Program-made: the position numbers and the translations under genes
Assembly (NCBI RefSeq): GCF_900215575.1
Contig: NZ_OBEJ01000001.1
Span: 434,001 to 498,000 of the forward strand
DNA length: 64,000 nt
From: Natronoarchaeum philippinense
GTDB taxonomy: Archaea > Halobacteriota > Halobacteria > Halobacteriales > Natronoarchaeaceae
Reading direction: 5' to 3'
Notes under the pieces: model-generated
What the model was told of the DNA's origin: nothing
What the model saw: only the letters and a program-made list of their open reading frames with translations
The model's database searches: none
In this document: in pieces, positions 50,076-61,202 of the stretch
Layout of the letters: each line of letters opens with the position of its first letter
How positions within the stretch are numbered: the stretch's first letter is position 1

Positions 50076-51539
50076 TCATCGTAGCATGGAGGCCGCTCGC
50101 CGCGGCTTCAACAGCCCACTCACCGTGGCGAGTACCGCCCAGATGCCGACGCCGAGCGCCACGACGCCGAGCAGAGTCACGACGCCCGTGACGTGGGGCC
50201 GAAGCCACAGCACCGCCGCGCCCATGCCGCCGCTGATGAGCCCCGAGGCCGCCGCCGTCGTCGCTAGCGTTCGGGTATCCAGTGGCAGTTCTTGATGGAT
50301 GAGGAAGACGTTGCCAGCGGTGTAGGCGCCGAAGGTAACGACGGTCGCCGCGGCGGCGCCGACGACGCCGTACGCGGGGATCAACGCGACGTTGAGCAGG
50401 ACGTTCGCCACCGAGGTCACGCCCTTTGCGATCGCGCGCTCGCGGGCCCGGCCGAGGTAATCGAGGCTCTGTGTCGTGACATTCGTGATCGCCTGAAACA
50501 GGACGTAGATGCCGAACAGTTGGAGCACGGGGACCGCCCCGAGATACTCGCGTCCGACGCCGTAGCGGAGTAGCGGCCCTGCGACGAGGGCGATTCCGAC
50601 CGCCGCGGGAACGTACAACAACAGCACGTACTGGAGCGACGACTCGTAGAGCCTGCCGGCCCGGGCGAGCGTCCCCTTTGCCTTTTCCTCCCCGAACGTC
50701 GGCGAGACGGAGAATCCGAGCGCGCCCGCCGGGACGAGCGCGAACTCCGAGACCTGCTTGCTGAGGACGTAGAAACTCACGTCGACGGGCGTCAGGAAGT
50801 ACCCGATCAGCACGGTGTCGATGCGCTTGTCGAGGACGTTTGCCGCGCTACTGGCGGTTAGCGGGACGCTGTAGCGCAGGATGCGGCTTCGAAGCTCGGG
50901 GTCGCCCCCATCGTCCTCGTGGTCGGCGTAGAACCGCCGATAGAGGATCGCGCCGCCGAGCAGCGCGGACACTGCCGCACCGAGAAGGTAGCCGAAAATC
51001 GCCGCGACGACGCCGCCGCCGGCCGCGACGAGCCCGATCACACAGATCGCGCGCACGACCTGCTGGACGACGTTGACCGCACCGCTCACCGGGACGCGGT
51101 TGAACGCCTGAAAGAGGTTCGCGTTGAACGAGTGGATCGAACTGGCGACCAGATAGCCGGCACCGACGACCAGTACCGGGGCGAGCGCCGGCTCACCGAG
51201 CGCCGTCCCCAGCAGACCGCTCCCGAGTGCGAGCGCTCCCGCAACGACGCCAACCAACAGGAGTCGGTAGGTCAGCGAGATGCGGATCACCGCTGGAACC
51301 TGCCCGGGATCGGATTCGCTGAACTTCGTGACGAAATAGGCGGCCGAGCGGCCGAGACCGAGACTTCCGAGGAGCTTTGCGACGCCGACGATCGAGAGCG
51401 CGAGAAACAGCAGTCCGTACTCCCGGGGCGTGAGAAACACGTTCGCAAGCAGCACCAGCAACGCCGCGTTGGCGACCATCTTGCACGCCCGCGCGACGAG
51501 CGTCGCTTTCAGCCCGTCGAGCACCCGATCGGTGTTCAT
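50076..51539 (-). CDS. Flippase / polysaccharide transporter (Wzx/MATE-like)
   Basis: This 487-residue protein has about 14 hydrophobic helices and the polysaccharide-flippase profile: N-terminal ACKMVANAALLVLLANVFLTPREYGLLFLALSIVG and YYVLSKQV-type core (FYVLSKQVSEFALVPAGALGFSVSPTFG). It would flip lipid-linked oligosaccharides across the membrane for glycoprotein or exopolysaccharide synthesis. It is adjacent to a GT4 glycosyltransferase on the same strand. The ATG at 51539 is favoured over 51599. Confidence 0.88.
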   Translation of the reverse strand: MNTDRVLDGLKATLVARACKMVANAALLVLLANVFLTPREYGLLFLALSIVGVAKLLGSLGLGRSAAYFVTKFSESDPGQVPAVIRISLTYRLLLVGVVAGALALGSGLLGTALGEPALAPVLVVGAGYLVASSIHSFNANLFQAFNRVPVSGAVNVVQQVVRAICVIGLVAAGGGVVAAIFGYLLGAAVSALLGGAILYRRFYADHEDDGGDPELRSRILRYSVPLTASSAANVLDKRIDTVLIGYFLTPVDVSFYVLSKQVSEFALVPAGALGFSVSPTFGEEKAKGTLARAGRLYESSLQYVLLLYVPAAVGIALVAGPLLRYGVGREYLGAVPVLQLFGIYVLFQAITNVTTQSLDYLGRARERAIAKGVTSVANVLLNVALIPAYGVVGAAAATVVTFGAYTAGNVFLIHQELPLDTRTLATTAAASGLISGGMGAAVLWLRPHVTGVVTLLGVVALGVGIWAVLATVSGLLKPRRAASMLR

Positions 51540-51724
51540 GACGGCGCAGCGTCTCGTGATACTCGGCGTTCGGTTCCGAACACTACGCGCTGCCAGCACA
51601 TTTGTGGGGTTAGTTATATCCTCTATAATCGCACGAATGCGGCGTTATCGACGGCCACTCTGTTTCTGGGGTCTGATGGAGCTGCTCCTACTGACTCTGC
51701 TGTCCGGGAGCGTTCGCAGAGTGT

Positions 51725-52891
51725 CTACTGCACCGGGAGCGGGCCGGTGGGGCGTCGATCGGTATCGGCGTCGGGCTGCTGGCCGACAGTTTCCCGGCAG
51801 AAGTCGGCGAGCCGCGTGGCCTGACGCCCCCACGACAGCGAGAGCGCGGTCTGACGGCCACGCTCGCCCAGTCGAGTACGGCGCTCCGGCGATTCGAGCA
51901 GCTCGCCGAGCGCGTCCGACAGTTCGACCCGGCTTTCGGGCCGGACCAGCACTGCGTTGTCGTCGTCCACGGCGTACTCGCGGATCCCCGGTAGGTCGGT
52001 CGAGACGACGGGTGTCCCACAGGCCATCGCTTCGAGGTTGACCATCCCGAAGCTCTCGGCGTGAGACGGAAGACAGAACACGTCGGCAGCAGTGTAGTAG
52101 CCCGGCAGATCGTCGTGGGGAACGACGCCGTCGACGACGACCGACTCGGCGATGCCGCGCTCGCGCGCTGCCTCGTGGACGGCGTCGGCGTCGCCGCGCC
52201 CGACCAGCCGCAGCGTCGCGTCGTCGGCGTGGGGAGCGAAGGCGTCGACGAGATCGAACACGCCCTTGCGATCGACGAACCGGCCGACGAACAGCACCGT
52301 CCGCTCTTCGGCATCGAACGCCGGCGGCGCGTCGGGCCGAAACAGGTCCACGTCGACTCCCGGCCGGACGACGTGATCGACGTGGTAGCCCAGTTTCTCG
52401 CGGACCTTACGGGCGGTGTCTGCGGTGTTTGCAACGTCGGCCGTCGCGGCGGTGAGTCGGTCGCGGGCCTTCGCACCGACGCCGACGTTCTCGACGCCGT
52501 GGATCAGATAGACGACTTCGGCGTCGACCAGCCGCGAGATCAACAGGTCGTCCATGAACTGGAACGTACAGAGCACGTCGACGTGCTCGTCGATGTGCGA
52601 GACCACGTCCCCCCACGCTGACCGGGCCGCCATGGCGATCTTCGAGAGGTTCTGCCTGCTCAGGGGGACGACCCGATCCGCGGCGTCTGCCAGCCGTCCC
52701 TCGAACGGCGGTATCTCGATCAGCTCGACGCCGGAATCGCGCAGCAGCGGCGTCGTCTCGCCGGCTTCGGTGTAGAGGTACACCTCGTGATCGTCGGCCA
52801 GCTCGGCGGCCATCCGCTGGACGTAGATCGCGATGCCGCTTGCGTGTCGCGTGCCGGCCGCTTCGTGATAGAAGCCGAATTCCATACGCAT
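51725..52891 (-). CDS. GT4-type glycosyltransferase
   Basis: This 388-residue GT-B fold enzyme starts MRMEFGFYHEAAG...ASGIAIYVQRMAAELADDHEVYL and carries the retaining-GT motif VLFVGRFVDRKGVFDLVDAF (about 219-238) and the nucleotide-sugar-binding SHAESFGMVNLEAMACGTPVV (about 297-317, E-x7-E type). It transfers sugar from a nucleotide donor, likely to a lipid- or protein-linked glycan. It is next to the flippase gene (separated by 185 nt of AT-rich intergenic sequence). Confidence 0.92.
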   Translation of the reverse strand: MRMEFGFYHEAAGTRHASGIAIYVQRMAAELADDHEVYLYTEAGETTPLLRDSGVELIEIPPFEGRLADAADRVVPLSRQNLSKIAMAARSAWGDVVSHIDEHVDVLCTFQFMDDLLISRLVDAEVVYLIHGVENVGVGAKARDRLTAATADVANTADTARKVREKLGYHVDHVVRPGVDVDLFRPDAPPAFDAEERTVLFVGRFVDRKGVFDLVDAFAPHADDATLRLVGRGDADAVHEAARERGIAESVVVDGVVPHDDLPGYYTAADVFCLPSHAESFGMVNLEAMACGTPVVSTDLPGIREYAVDDDNAVLVRPESRVELSDALGELLESPERRTRLGERGRQTALSLSWGRQATRLADFCRETVGQQPDADTDRRPTGPLPVQ

Positions 52892-53018
52892 AGCTACCCA
52901 TAGCAGGGTTTTGTTATAGCTCGTATAGGGGCAGTAAAGAGCAACTACGCCGAACCACCGCGCACGCTCGGCAGGATCGAACGTCGCAGTGTCCGCGGCG
53001 TCGCGACCGCTCCGGGAC

Positions 53019-54293
53019 CTACTCCTCGCGGAGCCGCCGCCGGACGCTTTCGGCGTGGGCTTCCAGCCCTTCGGCGTCGGCCAGCGTGGTGATGGTGTCG
53101 CCGAGCGACTCCAGCGCGTCCCGATCGAGGCGCTGGACCGTCGTCGACCGGACGAACGTGTCGACCGAGAGGCCGCCGGTCAGCTTGGCGCCGCCGCCGG
53201 TCGGCAGGACGTGGTTGGTGCCGCTGGCGTAGTCGCCCGCGGCGACCGGCGTGTACGGTCCGAGGAACACGCTTCCCGCGCTGTCGATCCGGTCGAGGAT
53301 CGCCTCGTCGTCGTCGGCGACGATCGAGAGGTGTTCGGGCGCGTACGCCTCGGTGAACATGATCGCCTCGCTCATCGACCGGGCGTGGAACACGCCGCTG
53401 GCCTCCGAGTCGAGCGCCGCGCGGATCACGTCCTCGCGCTCGCGGTCGGCCGCCTGCCGATCAACGGCTTCAGCGATGGCGTCGGCGAGGGCCTCGTCGT
53501 CGGTGACGGCGACGACCGAGGCGTTCTCGTCGTGTTCGGCCTGCGCGACGAGATCGGAGGCGACGTGCTCGGGATCGGCGGTGTCGTCCGCGACGACGAC
53601 GATCTCGCTGGGGCCGGCCAGAAAGTCGATCTCGACATCGCTCCGAACCTCTGCTTTGGCTGCGGTCACCCAGCGGTTACCGGGGCCGACGATCTTCTGG
53701 ACCCGGTTGATCGATTCGGTGCCGTAGGCCAGCGCACCGACGGCCTGTGCGCCGCCGACGCTGTAGACGGCGTCGGCACCGGCGGCGTGGATCGCTGCGA
53801 GCGTGGCGGGGTTGATCTCGTCGGCCGGCGGCGTCGCAACCGCGACCTGTTCGACGCCGGCGACTTTCGCCGGGACGACACCCATGATAGCACTGGAGGG
53901 GTAGGCGGCGGTGCCGCCGGGCGCGTAGACGCCGACGCGCTCGATCGGTCGGAACCGACGGCCGAGTTCGCGGCCGTCGAACGTCTCGCGCCAGTCTTCG
54001 GGGACCTGCGCCTCGTGGAACTCGCGGACGTTCTCGACGGCCGTCTCGATGGCCTCGCGCAACTCGTCGTCGATCGCCTCGTAGGCGCGCTCGGCCTCGT
54101 CGGTGATCTCCAGACTGCCGACCTGTACGCCGTCGAACTCCTCGCAGAAGTTCCGAACTGCTACGTCGCCTTCCTCTCGGACCCGGTCGACGATCTCTCG
54201 AACGTCGTCTCTGACCGCCGCGACGCCGGCGTCGCGCTCGAACAGCGCGGATCGCTCGTCGGGACCGAGATCGGCGACTGCACTCACTCTCAT
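53019..54293 (-). CDS. hisD: Histidinol dehydrogenase
   Basis: This 424-residue enzyme oxidises histidinol to histidine (last two steps), NAD- and Zn-dependent. The family signature includes the IGPGNRWVTAAKAEV-type loop (here KIVGPGNRWVTAAKAEV, about 211-227) and the catalytic His pair in YAPEHLSIVADDDEAIL and the DYASGTNHVLPTGG segment (about 360-373). The ATG at 54293 is used (family start MRVSAVADL). It is the only histidine-synthesis gene in the window, so the pathway is dispersed. Confidence 0.96.
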   Translation of the reverse strand: MRVSAVADLGPDERSALFERDAGVAAVRDDVREIVDRVREEGDVAVRNFCEEFDGVQVGSLEITDEAERAYEAIDDELREAIETAVENVREFHEAQVPEDWRETFDGRELGRRFRPIERVGVYAPGGTAAYPSSAIMGVVPAKVAGVEQVAVATPPADEINPATLAAIHAAGADAVYSVGGAQAVGALAYGTESINRVQKIVGPGNRWVTAAKAEVRSDVEIDFLAGPSEIVVVADDTADPEHVASDLVAQAEHDENASVVAVTDDEALADAIAEAVDRQAADREREDVIRAALDSEASGVFHARSMSEAIMFTEAYAPEHLSIVADDDEAILDRIDSAGSVFLGPYTPVAAGDYASGTNHVLPTGGGAKLTGGLSVDTFVRSTTVQRLDRDALESLGDTITTLADAEGLEAHAESVRRRLREE

Positions 54294-54383
54294 ACCCGTC
54301 GATGGGAACGGCGCGAACAAACCGTTTCTGGATCGGCGGTGTGGCGGGCGATCGATAGGAAAGATCAGTGGCCGCCAGCGCGC

Positions 54384-54393
54384 AATAATATAT
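54384..54393 (+). promoter_or_regulatory. TATA-like box upstream of katG
   Basis: An AT-rich aataatatat lies 80-89 nt before the katG ATG; it would give a transcript with a 50-60 nt leader. A further T-run (gtttttttgg) lies nearer to the ATG. Confidence 0.4.
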
Positions 54394-54442
54394 CGTTACC
54401 GGGAACCCTCATTCGCATTTCCACAGGTTTTTTTGGTAGTAG

Positions 54443-56596
<2,154 letters not shown>

Positions 56597-56615
56597 CGGC
56601 GTCGCGTCTCTCTAC

Positions 56616-56629
56616 TCTTTTGCGTTTTT
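56616..56629 (+). terminator. T-rich terminator after katG
   Basis: The run ctcttttgcgtttt (56616-56629) starts 20 nt after the katG stop and precedes the antitoxin-like gene's own start at 56725. Confidence 0.5.
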
Positions 56630-56724
56630 GTGGCAGTTTCAGTCGTTTTCGCCGAGATTGTCGACGCCGATACATCGGATTTCTGGTGACAACATTTACC
56701 CAGTAGAAGACTCTACTCTCGTTC

Positions 56725-57000
56725 ATGGCAACGTCGGTGAAGATGGACGATGATACGAAAGACCGCCTCGAACGGTTACAGGCGGAAATCCGACTAACAA
56801 CCGGAACCAAGGTCACCCAACAGGAGATTCTGGCGCGGTTAGTCGAAAACGCGATCGAGTCGAAGGCCGATCTGCTCGACTCGTTCCGCGAGGAACGCGT
56901 TCCAGTCTCCGAGAGTGACCGCCGTGCCTTCCACGAGGGGATGGTTTCCTCGGGAACGGCGACGAGCGAAGAGGATATCGACGACGTGCTGTACGGATGA
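56725..57000 (+). CDS. VapB-like antitoxin (ribbon-helix-helix)
   Basis: This 91-residue protein opens with an RHH-like pattern (SVKMDDDTKDRLERLQAEIRL then KVTQQEILARLVENAIE) that would bind DNA as a dimer, and a C-terminal acidic tail (SGTATSEEDIDDVLYG) that could mask the toxin. Its TGA overlaps the next gene's ATG (ATGA), as usual for type II toxin-antitoxin operons. An acattta box lies about 30 nt upstream of the ATG. Confidence 0.82.
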   Translation: MATSVKMDDDTKDRLERLQAEIRLTTGTKVTQQEILARLVENAIESKADLLDSFREERVPVSESDRRAFHEGMVSSGTATSEEDIDDVLYG

Positions 57001-57425
57001 GCGTTCTCGTCGATACCGGCGTGTTCTTCGCACACCACGACACCGACGCCGAACGACACGACCGCGCCCTCGCAGCGTTCGACGACCTCCTCGGTGGTGT
57101 ATATGGCCAGCCGTATGTCTCTGACTACGTGCTCGACGAGGTGGTGACGCTCACCCGAGTTAGGACGGGATCGCACGACGCCGCTGACACCGTGGCCCGG
57201 CGCATTCTCGGAGAGAACCCATTTCCGCAGGTCTTCGAGACGATCCACGTCGAACCAGACGACGTGAGAGCGTCAGTCGAACTGTTCCGAGAGTACGACG
57301 ATCCAGAACTCAGCTTCACGGATCTGACGACGATCCACCTGTGCGAGTCTCGGGATATCGATGCGGTACTGAGCTTCGATGACGACTTCGACGGGTTAGT
57401 AGAACGGATCGAGCCAGCCGAGTAA
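56997..57425 (+). CDS. PIN-domain toxin (VapC-like)
   Basis: This 142-residue PIN-domain ribonuclease shows the acidic active-site residues Asp in VLVDTGVFFA (about 6), Glu in VLDEVVTL (about 46), Asp in FTDLTTIHL (about 109) and Asp in DAVLSFDDDFD (about 123). It would cleave RNA when not neutralised by the upstream antitoxin-like protein, with which it is translationally coupled (ATGA). It lies directly after katG. Confidence 0.87.
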   Translation: MSVLVDTGVFFAHHDTDAERHDRALAAFDDLLGGVYGQPYVSDYVLDEVVTLTRVRTGSHDAADTVARRILGENPFPQVFETIHVEPDDVRASVELFREYDDPELSFTDLTTIHLCESRDIDAVLSFDDDFDGLVERIEPAE

Positions 57426-57756
57426 CTCCTCTAAACGCCGTCGCTCTCGAACGTAGTGTGTCGCCCGGAACACTAACGACCGGTATCATCCGTGGGCGGC
57501 AGGCCCTGTCAACCGGGAAACCCTCGTGCCGGGCGGGTCGAGCGACGCTCGACCGAAGTCAGTGAACCGCGTGTCGCGCACCCGGGTTCTCCGCGCTGTC
57601 ATCGCGTCCTGACGGACGTGCTCGGGCGGGGACTAAAGGTACGCAGCCGGAGGTAGTCGTGCCCCGGCAAAAAGGGTGTCGTGCCGAGACGCGGCGTCGC
57701 GCCGAGCGGATCTTGTCGGCCGCACCCTGACGCCGCACCGAAAGCTCCGGCCCCGA
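57426..57756. other. Gene-free GC-rich stretch, candidate structured RNA
   Basis: No convincing protein gene lies here. The plus strand has several stem-forming segments: a perfect ggtcgagcg-a-cgctcgacc hairpin (57536-57554), gacta...tagtc (57631-57657) and a GC-rich core (57490-57690) with scattered unpaired A-rich loops (gtcaaccgggaaaccc, aaaaaggg). This is typical of a stable RNA. It does not show the conserved motifs of RNase P or 7S/SRP RNA that I can recall. Strand and ends are uncertain. Confidence 0.3.
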
Positions 57757-58596
57757 TCACCAGTTGGCGACCACGTCGTCGACACAGCCCTCGTCGGCGT
57801 CGTAGTACGAGAAGTGGTCCGGCACGTAGCTCACGTCGTGGTCCCAGTAGTTGGCCGGCGGCGTCCCCTCGATGCCATTGGCCCCGAGCGCGCCATCGAA
57901 CTCGGCGGTGCCGTAGGCCCAGTTGAGCACGCTGTCGTCCTCGTTCCAGTAGTTATCCACCCGGCCGACGACCTGCTCCAGCGCCGGGCCGTACCGGCCG
58001 GAGGCGCTGGCCGATTGATCGTCCGCGGCCGCGCCGAGCAAGGTTAGCGCGTCGACGGTCTCGCCGCGCCCCCACGACGCCAGCGTTTGGGCCGCCGAAA
58101 GCACGACCTGCGCGCCCAGCGAGTAGCCGACGTACCGCACCGTGGCGTCCGGACAGGCCGCCAGATAGTCGAGCGTGAACCGGGCGAGCTTCGGCCCGTT
58201 CTTTCGGGCGATTTCGGTCGTCTCCCACCAGTCCCACAGCGGGTTGTCGGCGTCCCACGCGTAGCCGATCGTCGTTCCGCCGTAGCCCGAGTCCGCCAGC
58301 GAACTCTCGACATCGCTCGTCGTTTCGGCCGCCTCGCCGGCCTTGGTCTTGTACCCGTGGACGAAGACGGTTAAATCGGGGGCGCAGCTCCCGGTGTCGA
58401 CACCGGGGACTGCACCGTTTGTCGCGTACTCTTGGGGTCCGTACCGGTCGTCCCTGACGACCGACCCCCACTCGATGTCGAAGTGCCCTCGCGTCGTGAC
58501 CAGCGGAACGGTCTCGGCGGCCTGTACGCTCGTTACGCTACTCGCTACGCCGATCGCTCCCGCGCCCGCCAGCTTACAGAACGTTCTCCGTTTCAT
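57757..58596 (-). CDS. Tat-exported alpha/beta hydrolase (DUF900-like)
   Basis: This 279-residue secreted hydrolase begins with a twin-arginine signal (MKRRTFCKLAGAGAIG...VQAAET, cleavage about 28). The mature domain shows FVHGYKT (oxyanion region, about 93), the nucleophile elbow GYSLG (about 157-161) and an acidic/His partner near the C-terminus (HFSYYDADEG). It resembles lipase/esterase-type DUF900 proteins. The ATG at 58596 starts the signal; the frame is open to 58665 but without signal sense. Cys near the end may form a disulfide. Confidence 0.85.
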   Translation of the reverse strand: MKRRTFCKLAGAGAIGVASSVTSVQAAETVPLVTTRGHFDIEWGSVVRDDRYGPQEYATNGAVPGVDTGSCAPDLTVFVHGYKTKAGEAAETTSDVESSLADSGYGGTTIGYAWDADNPLWDWWETTEIARKNGPKLARFTLDYLAACPDATVRYVGYSLGAQVVLSAAQTLASWGRGETVDALTLLGAAADDQSASASGRYGPALEQVVGRVDNYWNEDDSVLNWAYGTAEFDGALGANGIEGTPPANYWDHDVSYVPDHFSYYDADEGCVDDVVANW

Positions 58597-58683
58597 AGCT
58601 CCGCCGCCAATAATTCCAGAAACAATCGTGATAAATACCCGTGAATGTGTGAGTCCGAAAGCCAAGTTGAACGCGTTGGAAGT

Positions 58684-58896
58684 TCAGTCCTCGATCTCGA
58701 CGATGCCGAGTTTCCACAGGACGCCGACGACGAACAGCCCCACCGCGACCGCGAACCCGGCGAGAAACAGCGGCGCCGCGACGGTGCGAGCGAGGTCGTA
58801 GCCGACGGCAAGCCGCGTAAAGCCCATCGTGACGAAGCCGCCGACCAGCAGCACAGCGGCGAGCCCGACGAGTTTCGACAGCGTCGTCGAGCGCAT
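58684..58896 (-). CDS. Small 2-TM membrane protein (unknown)
   Basis: This 70-residue protein has two hydrophobic helices (about 7-25 and 40-62) and ends GIVEIED. It is 7 nt from the reductase-like flavoprotein gene on the same strand, so the two could form an operon. No family is recognised. Confidence 0.65.
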   Translation of the reverse strand: MRSTTLSKLVGLAAVLLVGGFVTMGFTRLAVGYDLARTVAAPLFLAGFAVAVGLFVVGVLWKLGIVEIED

Positions 58897-58903
58897 CTGT
58901 GCG

Positions 58904-60268
58904 CTACAGTTGGTACTCGGCTTCGCGCAACTGGACGTACTTGCCGTCGCGGTAGCCGAACTTCCGCCACTTGTACTCGCCGACGACTTTCAGCCCCTCG
59001 ATGCCCGAACGGAGCTGCCAGCGCAAGAGGGTGTCGTCCTCGGGGGCAAGCAGGTCGTTGGCGACGCCGAAGGTCCGATCCCAGTCGCCGGGGCCGTACT
59101 CGGCGACGATGTCGGCGAAGGTGACGTTGCGCAGCAACTCGTCGCCGATTGCGTCTTTCCACTCGTCGTTGTAGCGCCGAAGCTCGTCGTTCGCGGCGAG
59201 TCGGCCGGCGATCCGCCCCGAGCGCACGGCGACGTGGTAGCCGCCTTCGTGGAACGCCGAGGTCGTGCCCATCGCGCCGCCAGCGACGGCGATGCCGGCT
59301 CTGGTCGGCGAGTCGATCGGGCGCGTCGAGGAGATGGCGTACGTCTCGGTGCCGCCGCGCTTGCCTCGATCCTCGGCCAGCGGGAAGTCCTCCTCGATGT
59401 CGTACTCGTCGCCGTACTCGCGTTCGAGCAGGCGCTGGATGTACTCGCTTCCCGAGGGGATGCTGTCGTCCTCGGGCCGCAGGAGGGCGTAGTCCTCGCG
59501 GTTCTCGACCTCGTCGATGTCCATGCCGATCGGCATCGTCAACCCGATGCGAGCGACGTTGCCGTCGTTGGGGAACACCCACGGATACGCCGTCTCGCCG
59601 GGCATGTAGCCCCACCAGAACTTCAGGCGGTCCTCCTCGAAGACCTCCTCGGGCACCTCGCGGTGTTCCTGATAGGCGATGTGGTTGGCGTGGGTCGTCC
59701 CGACGTAGTCGGTGATGTCGTCGGCGAGGAACCGGTCGAGCACGCGGTTCGTGACTTGGCGCTGCGGGCCGTCCGCGAGCACGAGATACTTCGCGCCGAT
59801 GTCCTCGCCGTCGCGCAGGCTGAGGACGTGACGGGGCTCGCCCGAGAGGTCAGTCTCCACGTCGGTGACGCTGACGCCGGTCCGGTAGTCGGCGCCCTCG
59901 CTTTCGGCTTCCTCGCGGAGCCAGTCGTCCATCCGAGCGCGCTGGAACGTGTACCCGAACTCGGGGTAGCTCGCGTCCATCCCGGTGGTATCGAGCGAGA
60001 GCGTTTCGTTCGGACCGACGAAGTCCGTGCCCGAAAGCTCCCGGAGGATCACCTCGTCGGGAATGCGCTCGTAGTCGATGTTCATGATGTCGACCCAGTA
60101 GTCGAGCATCCCCGCTGCGTCTGTCGAGTCTGGCCCGAGCCTGTCACGATCCTCGCGTGGGACGCCCTTCTCCAGAACCACCGCCTGAGCGCCGCCCTTG
60201 GCGGCCTCCCAGCCGGCACACATCCCCGCGGGACCGCCACCGACGACGGCCACGTCGTACCGCTCCAT
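58904..60268 (-). CDS. Geranylgeranyl reductase-family flavoprotein
   Basis: This 454-residue FAD enzyme has the Rossmann motif VVGGGPAGMCAGWEAAKGG (about 8-26) and the second FAD loop with AVAGGAMGTTSAFHEGGYH (about 315-333). It matches the digeranylgeranyl-glycerophospholipid reductase family that saturates archaeal isoprenoid lipid chains, but ETF-ubiquinone-oxidoreductase-like members have related sequences, so the substrate is open. It is divergent from the enoyl-CoA hydratase, with the shared promoter region at about 60270-60380. Confidence 0.85.
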   Translation of the reverse strand: MERYDVAVVGGGPAGMCAGWEAAKGGAQAVVLEKGVPREDRDRLGPDSTDAAGMLDYWVDIMNIDYERIPDEVILRELSGTDFVGPNETLSLDTTGMDASYPEFGYTFQRARMDDWLREEAESEGADYRTGVSVTDVETDLSGEPRHVLSLRDGEDIGAKYLVLADGPQRQVTNRVLDRFLADDITDYVGTTHANHIAYQEHREVPEEVFEEDRLKFWWGYMPGETAYPWVFPNDGNVARIGLTMPIGMDIDEVENREDYALLRPEDDSIPSGSEYIQRLLEREYGDEYDIEEDFPLAEDRGKRGGTETYAISSTRPIDSPTRAGIAVAGGAMGTTSAFHEGGYHVAVRSGRIAGRLAANDELRRYNDEWKDAIGDELLRNVTFADIVAEYGPGDWDRTFGVANDLLAPEDDTLLRWQLRSGIEGLKVVGEYKWRKFGYRDGKYVQLREAEYQL

Positions 60269-60380
60269 ACACCGAAGGGTCCGGGCCAGCGATATTAATG
60301 TCCCGATAGCCTCGTCATCGGTCCGGTGTGAGGTGACAGCCGCGCAAGAGTATTTCAGGACGGGGCGTGCAGCAACAGGT

Positions 60381-61190
60381 ATGGGAGCAGAGGGTTTCGA
60401 TGCCGACAACGACCACGTCGACGTGGAGCGCGACGGAGCGGTGGGGAGGGTTACGATGAACCGACCGGCGGCCTCGAACGCCGTCGACGAATTGATGGCC
60501 GGCGGACTGCGCGACGCCGTCATCGAACTCACCGAGTCCGACGACGACGTGCGCTGTGTCGTGCTGACGGGGACCGACGGCTGGTTTTCGACCGGCGCCG
60601 ATCTGACGACGCTCGCCGGCGACGAGACCGACGGGCGACGACTGCGGGCGCTGGCGTCCCGCATCCACGCCGCCGTCAAGCACATGGCGACCGCGCCAAA
60701 GCCCGTGATCGCGGGCGTCAACGGCACCGCGGCGGGCGCCGGCTTCGGGCTGGCGATGGCCGCCGACCTCGTCGTCGTCTCGGCCGACGCCAGCTTCGAG
60801 TTCGCCTATCCGCGACTGGGGCTGTCGGGCGACGCCGGAATCACCTACCGACTGCCCGAACTGGTCGGCCACCGCCGGGCGCGCGAGATCGCGCTCCTCG
60901 ACGAGCCCATCGACGCCGAGCGCGCCGTCGAGATGGGGCTGGCCACGGAGGCCGTTTCGTCGGCCTCCTTCGAGAACCGTGTCGACGACCTCGCCAGCGA
61001 GCTAGCCTCGGGACCGACCCGCGCGCTCGGTGCGACCAAACGCCTGATCGAAAATAGCCACGGCCGGTCGTTCGAGGAGCACCTGCAGGCCGAGACGGAC
61101 ACGATTGCTCGCCTCGCGGGCACGGACGACTACGAACGCGGCTACGACGCGTTCTTCGAGGATCACGAACCGGAGTTTCGGGGCGAGTGA
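60381..61190 (+). CDS. Enoyl-CoA hydratase/isomerase family protein
   Basis: This 269-residue crotonase-fold protein shows the family pattern VTMNRPAASNAVDELMAGGL, the oxyanion-hole WFSTGADLTTL (about 74-84) and the second motif GVNGTAAGAGFGLAMAADLV (about 114-133), followed by FAYPRLGLSGDAGITYRLPELVG with the region that carries a catalytic Glu in hydratases replaced by Asp/Gly. It may be a hydratase or isomerase in acyl-CoA metabolism. The ATG at 60381 is chosen because the fold begins there. Confidence 0.9.
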   Translation: MGAEGFDADNDHVDVERDGAVGRVTMNRPAASNAVDELMAGGLRDAVIELTESDDDVRCVVLTGTDGWFSTGADLTTLAGDETDGRRLRALASRIHAAVKHMATAPKPVIAGVNGTAAGAGFGLAMAADLVVVSADASFEFAYPRLGLSGDAGITYRLPELVGHRRAREIALLDEPIDAERAVEMGLATEAVSSASFENRVDDLASELASGPTRALGATKRLIENSHGRSFEEHLQAETDTIARLAGTDDYERGYDAFFEDHEPEFRGE

Positions 61191-61202
61191 GCGCGGGGTC
61201 GG

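Noticed and set aside
57490-57700. RNase P RNA or SRP (7S) RNA
   Set aside because: The GC-rich stem-forming stretch lacks conserved RNase P motifs and the SRP S-domain pattern; kept only as an unassigned candidate RNA.
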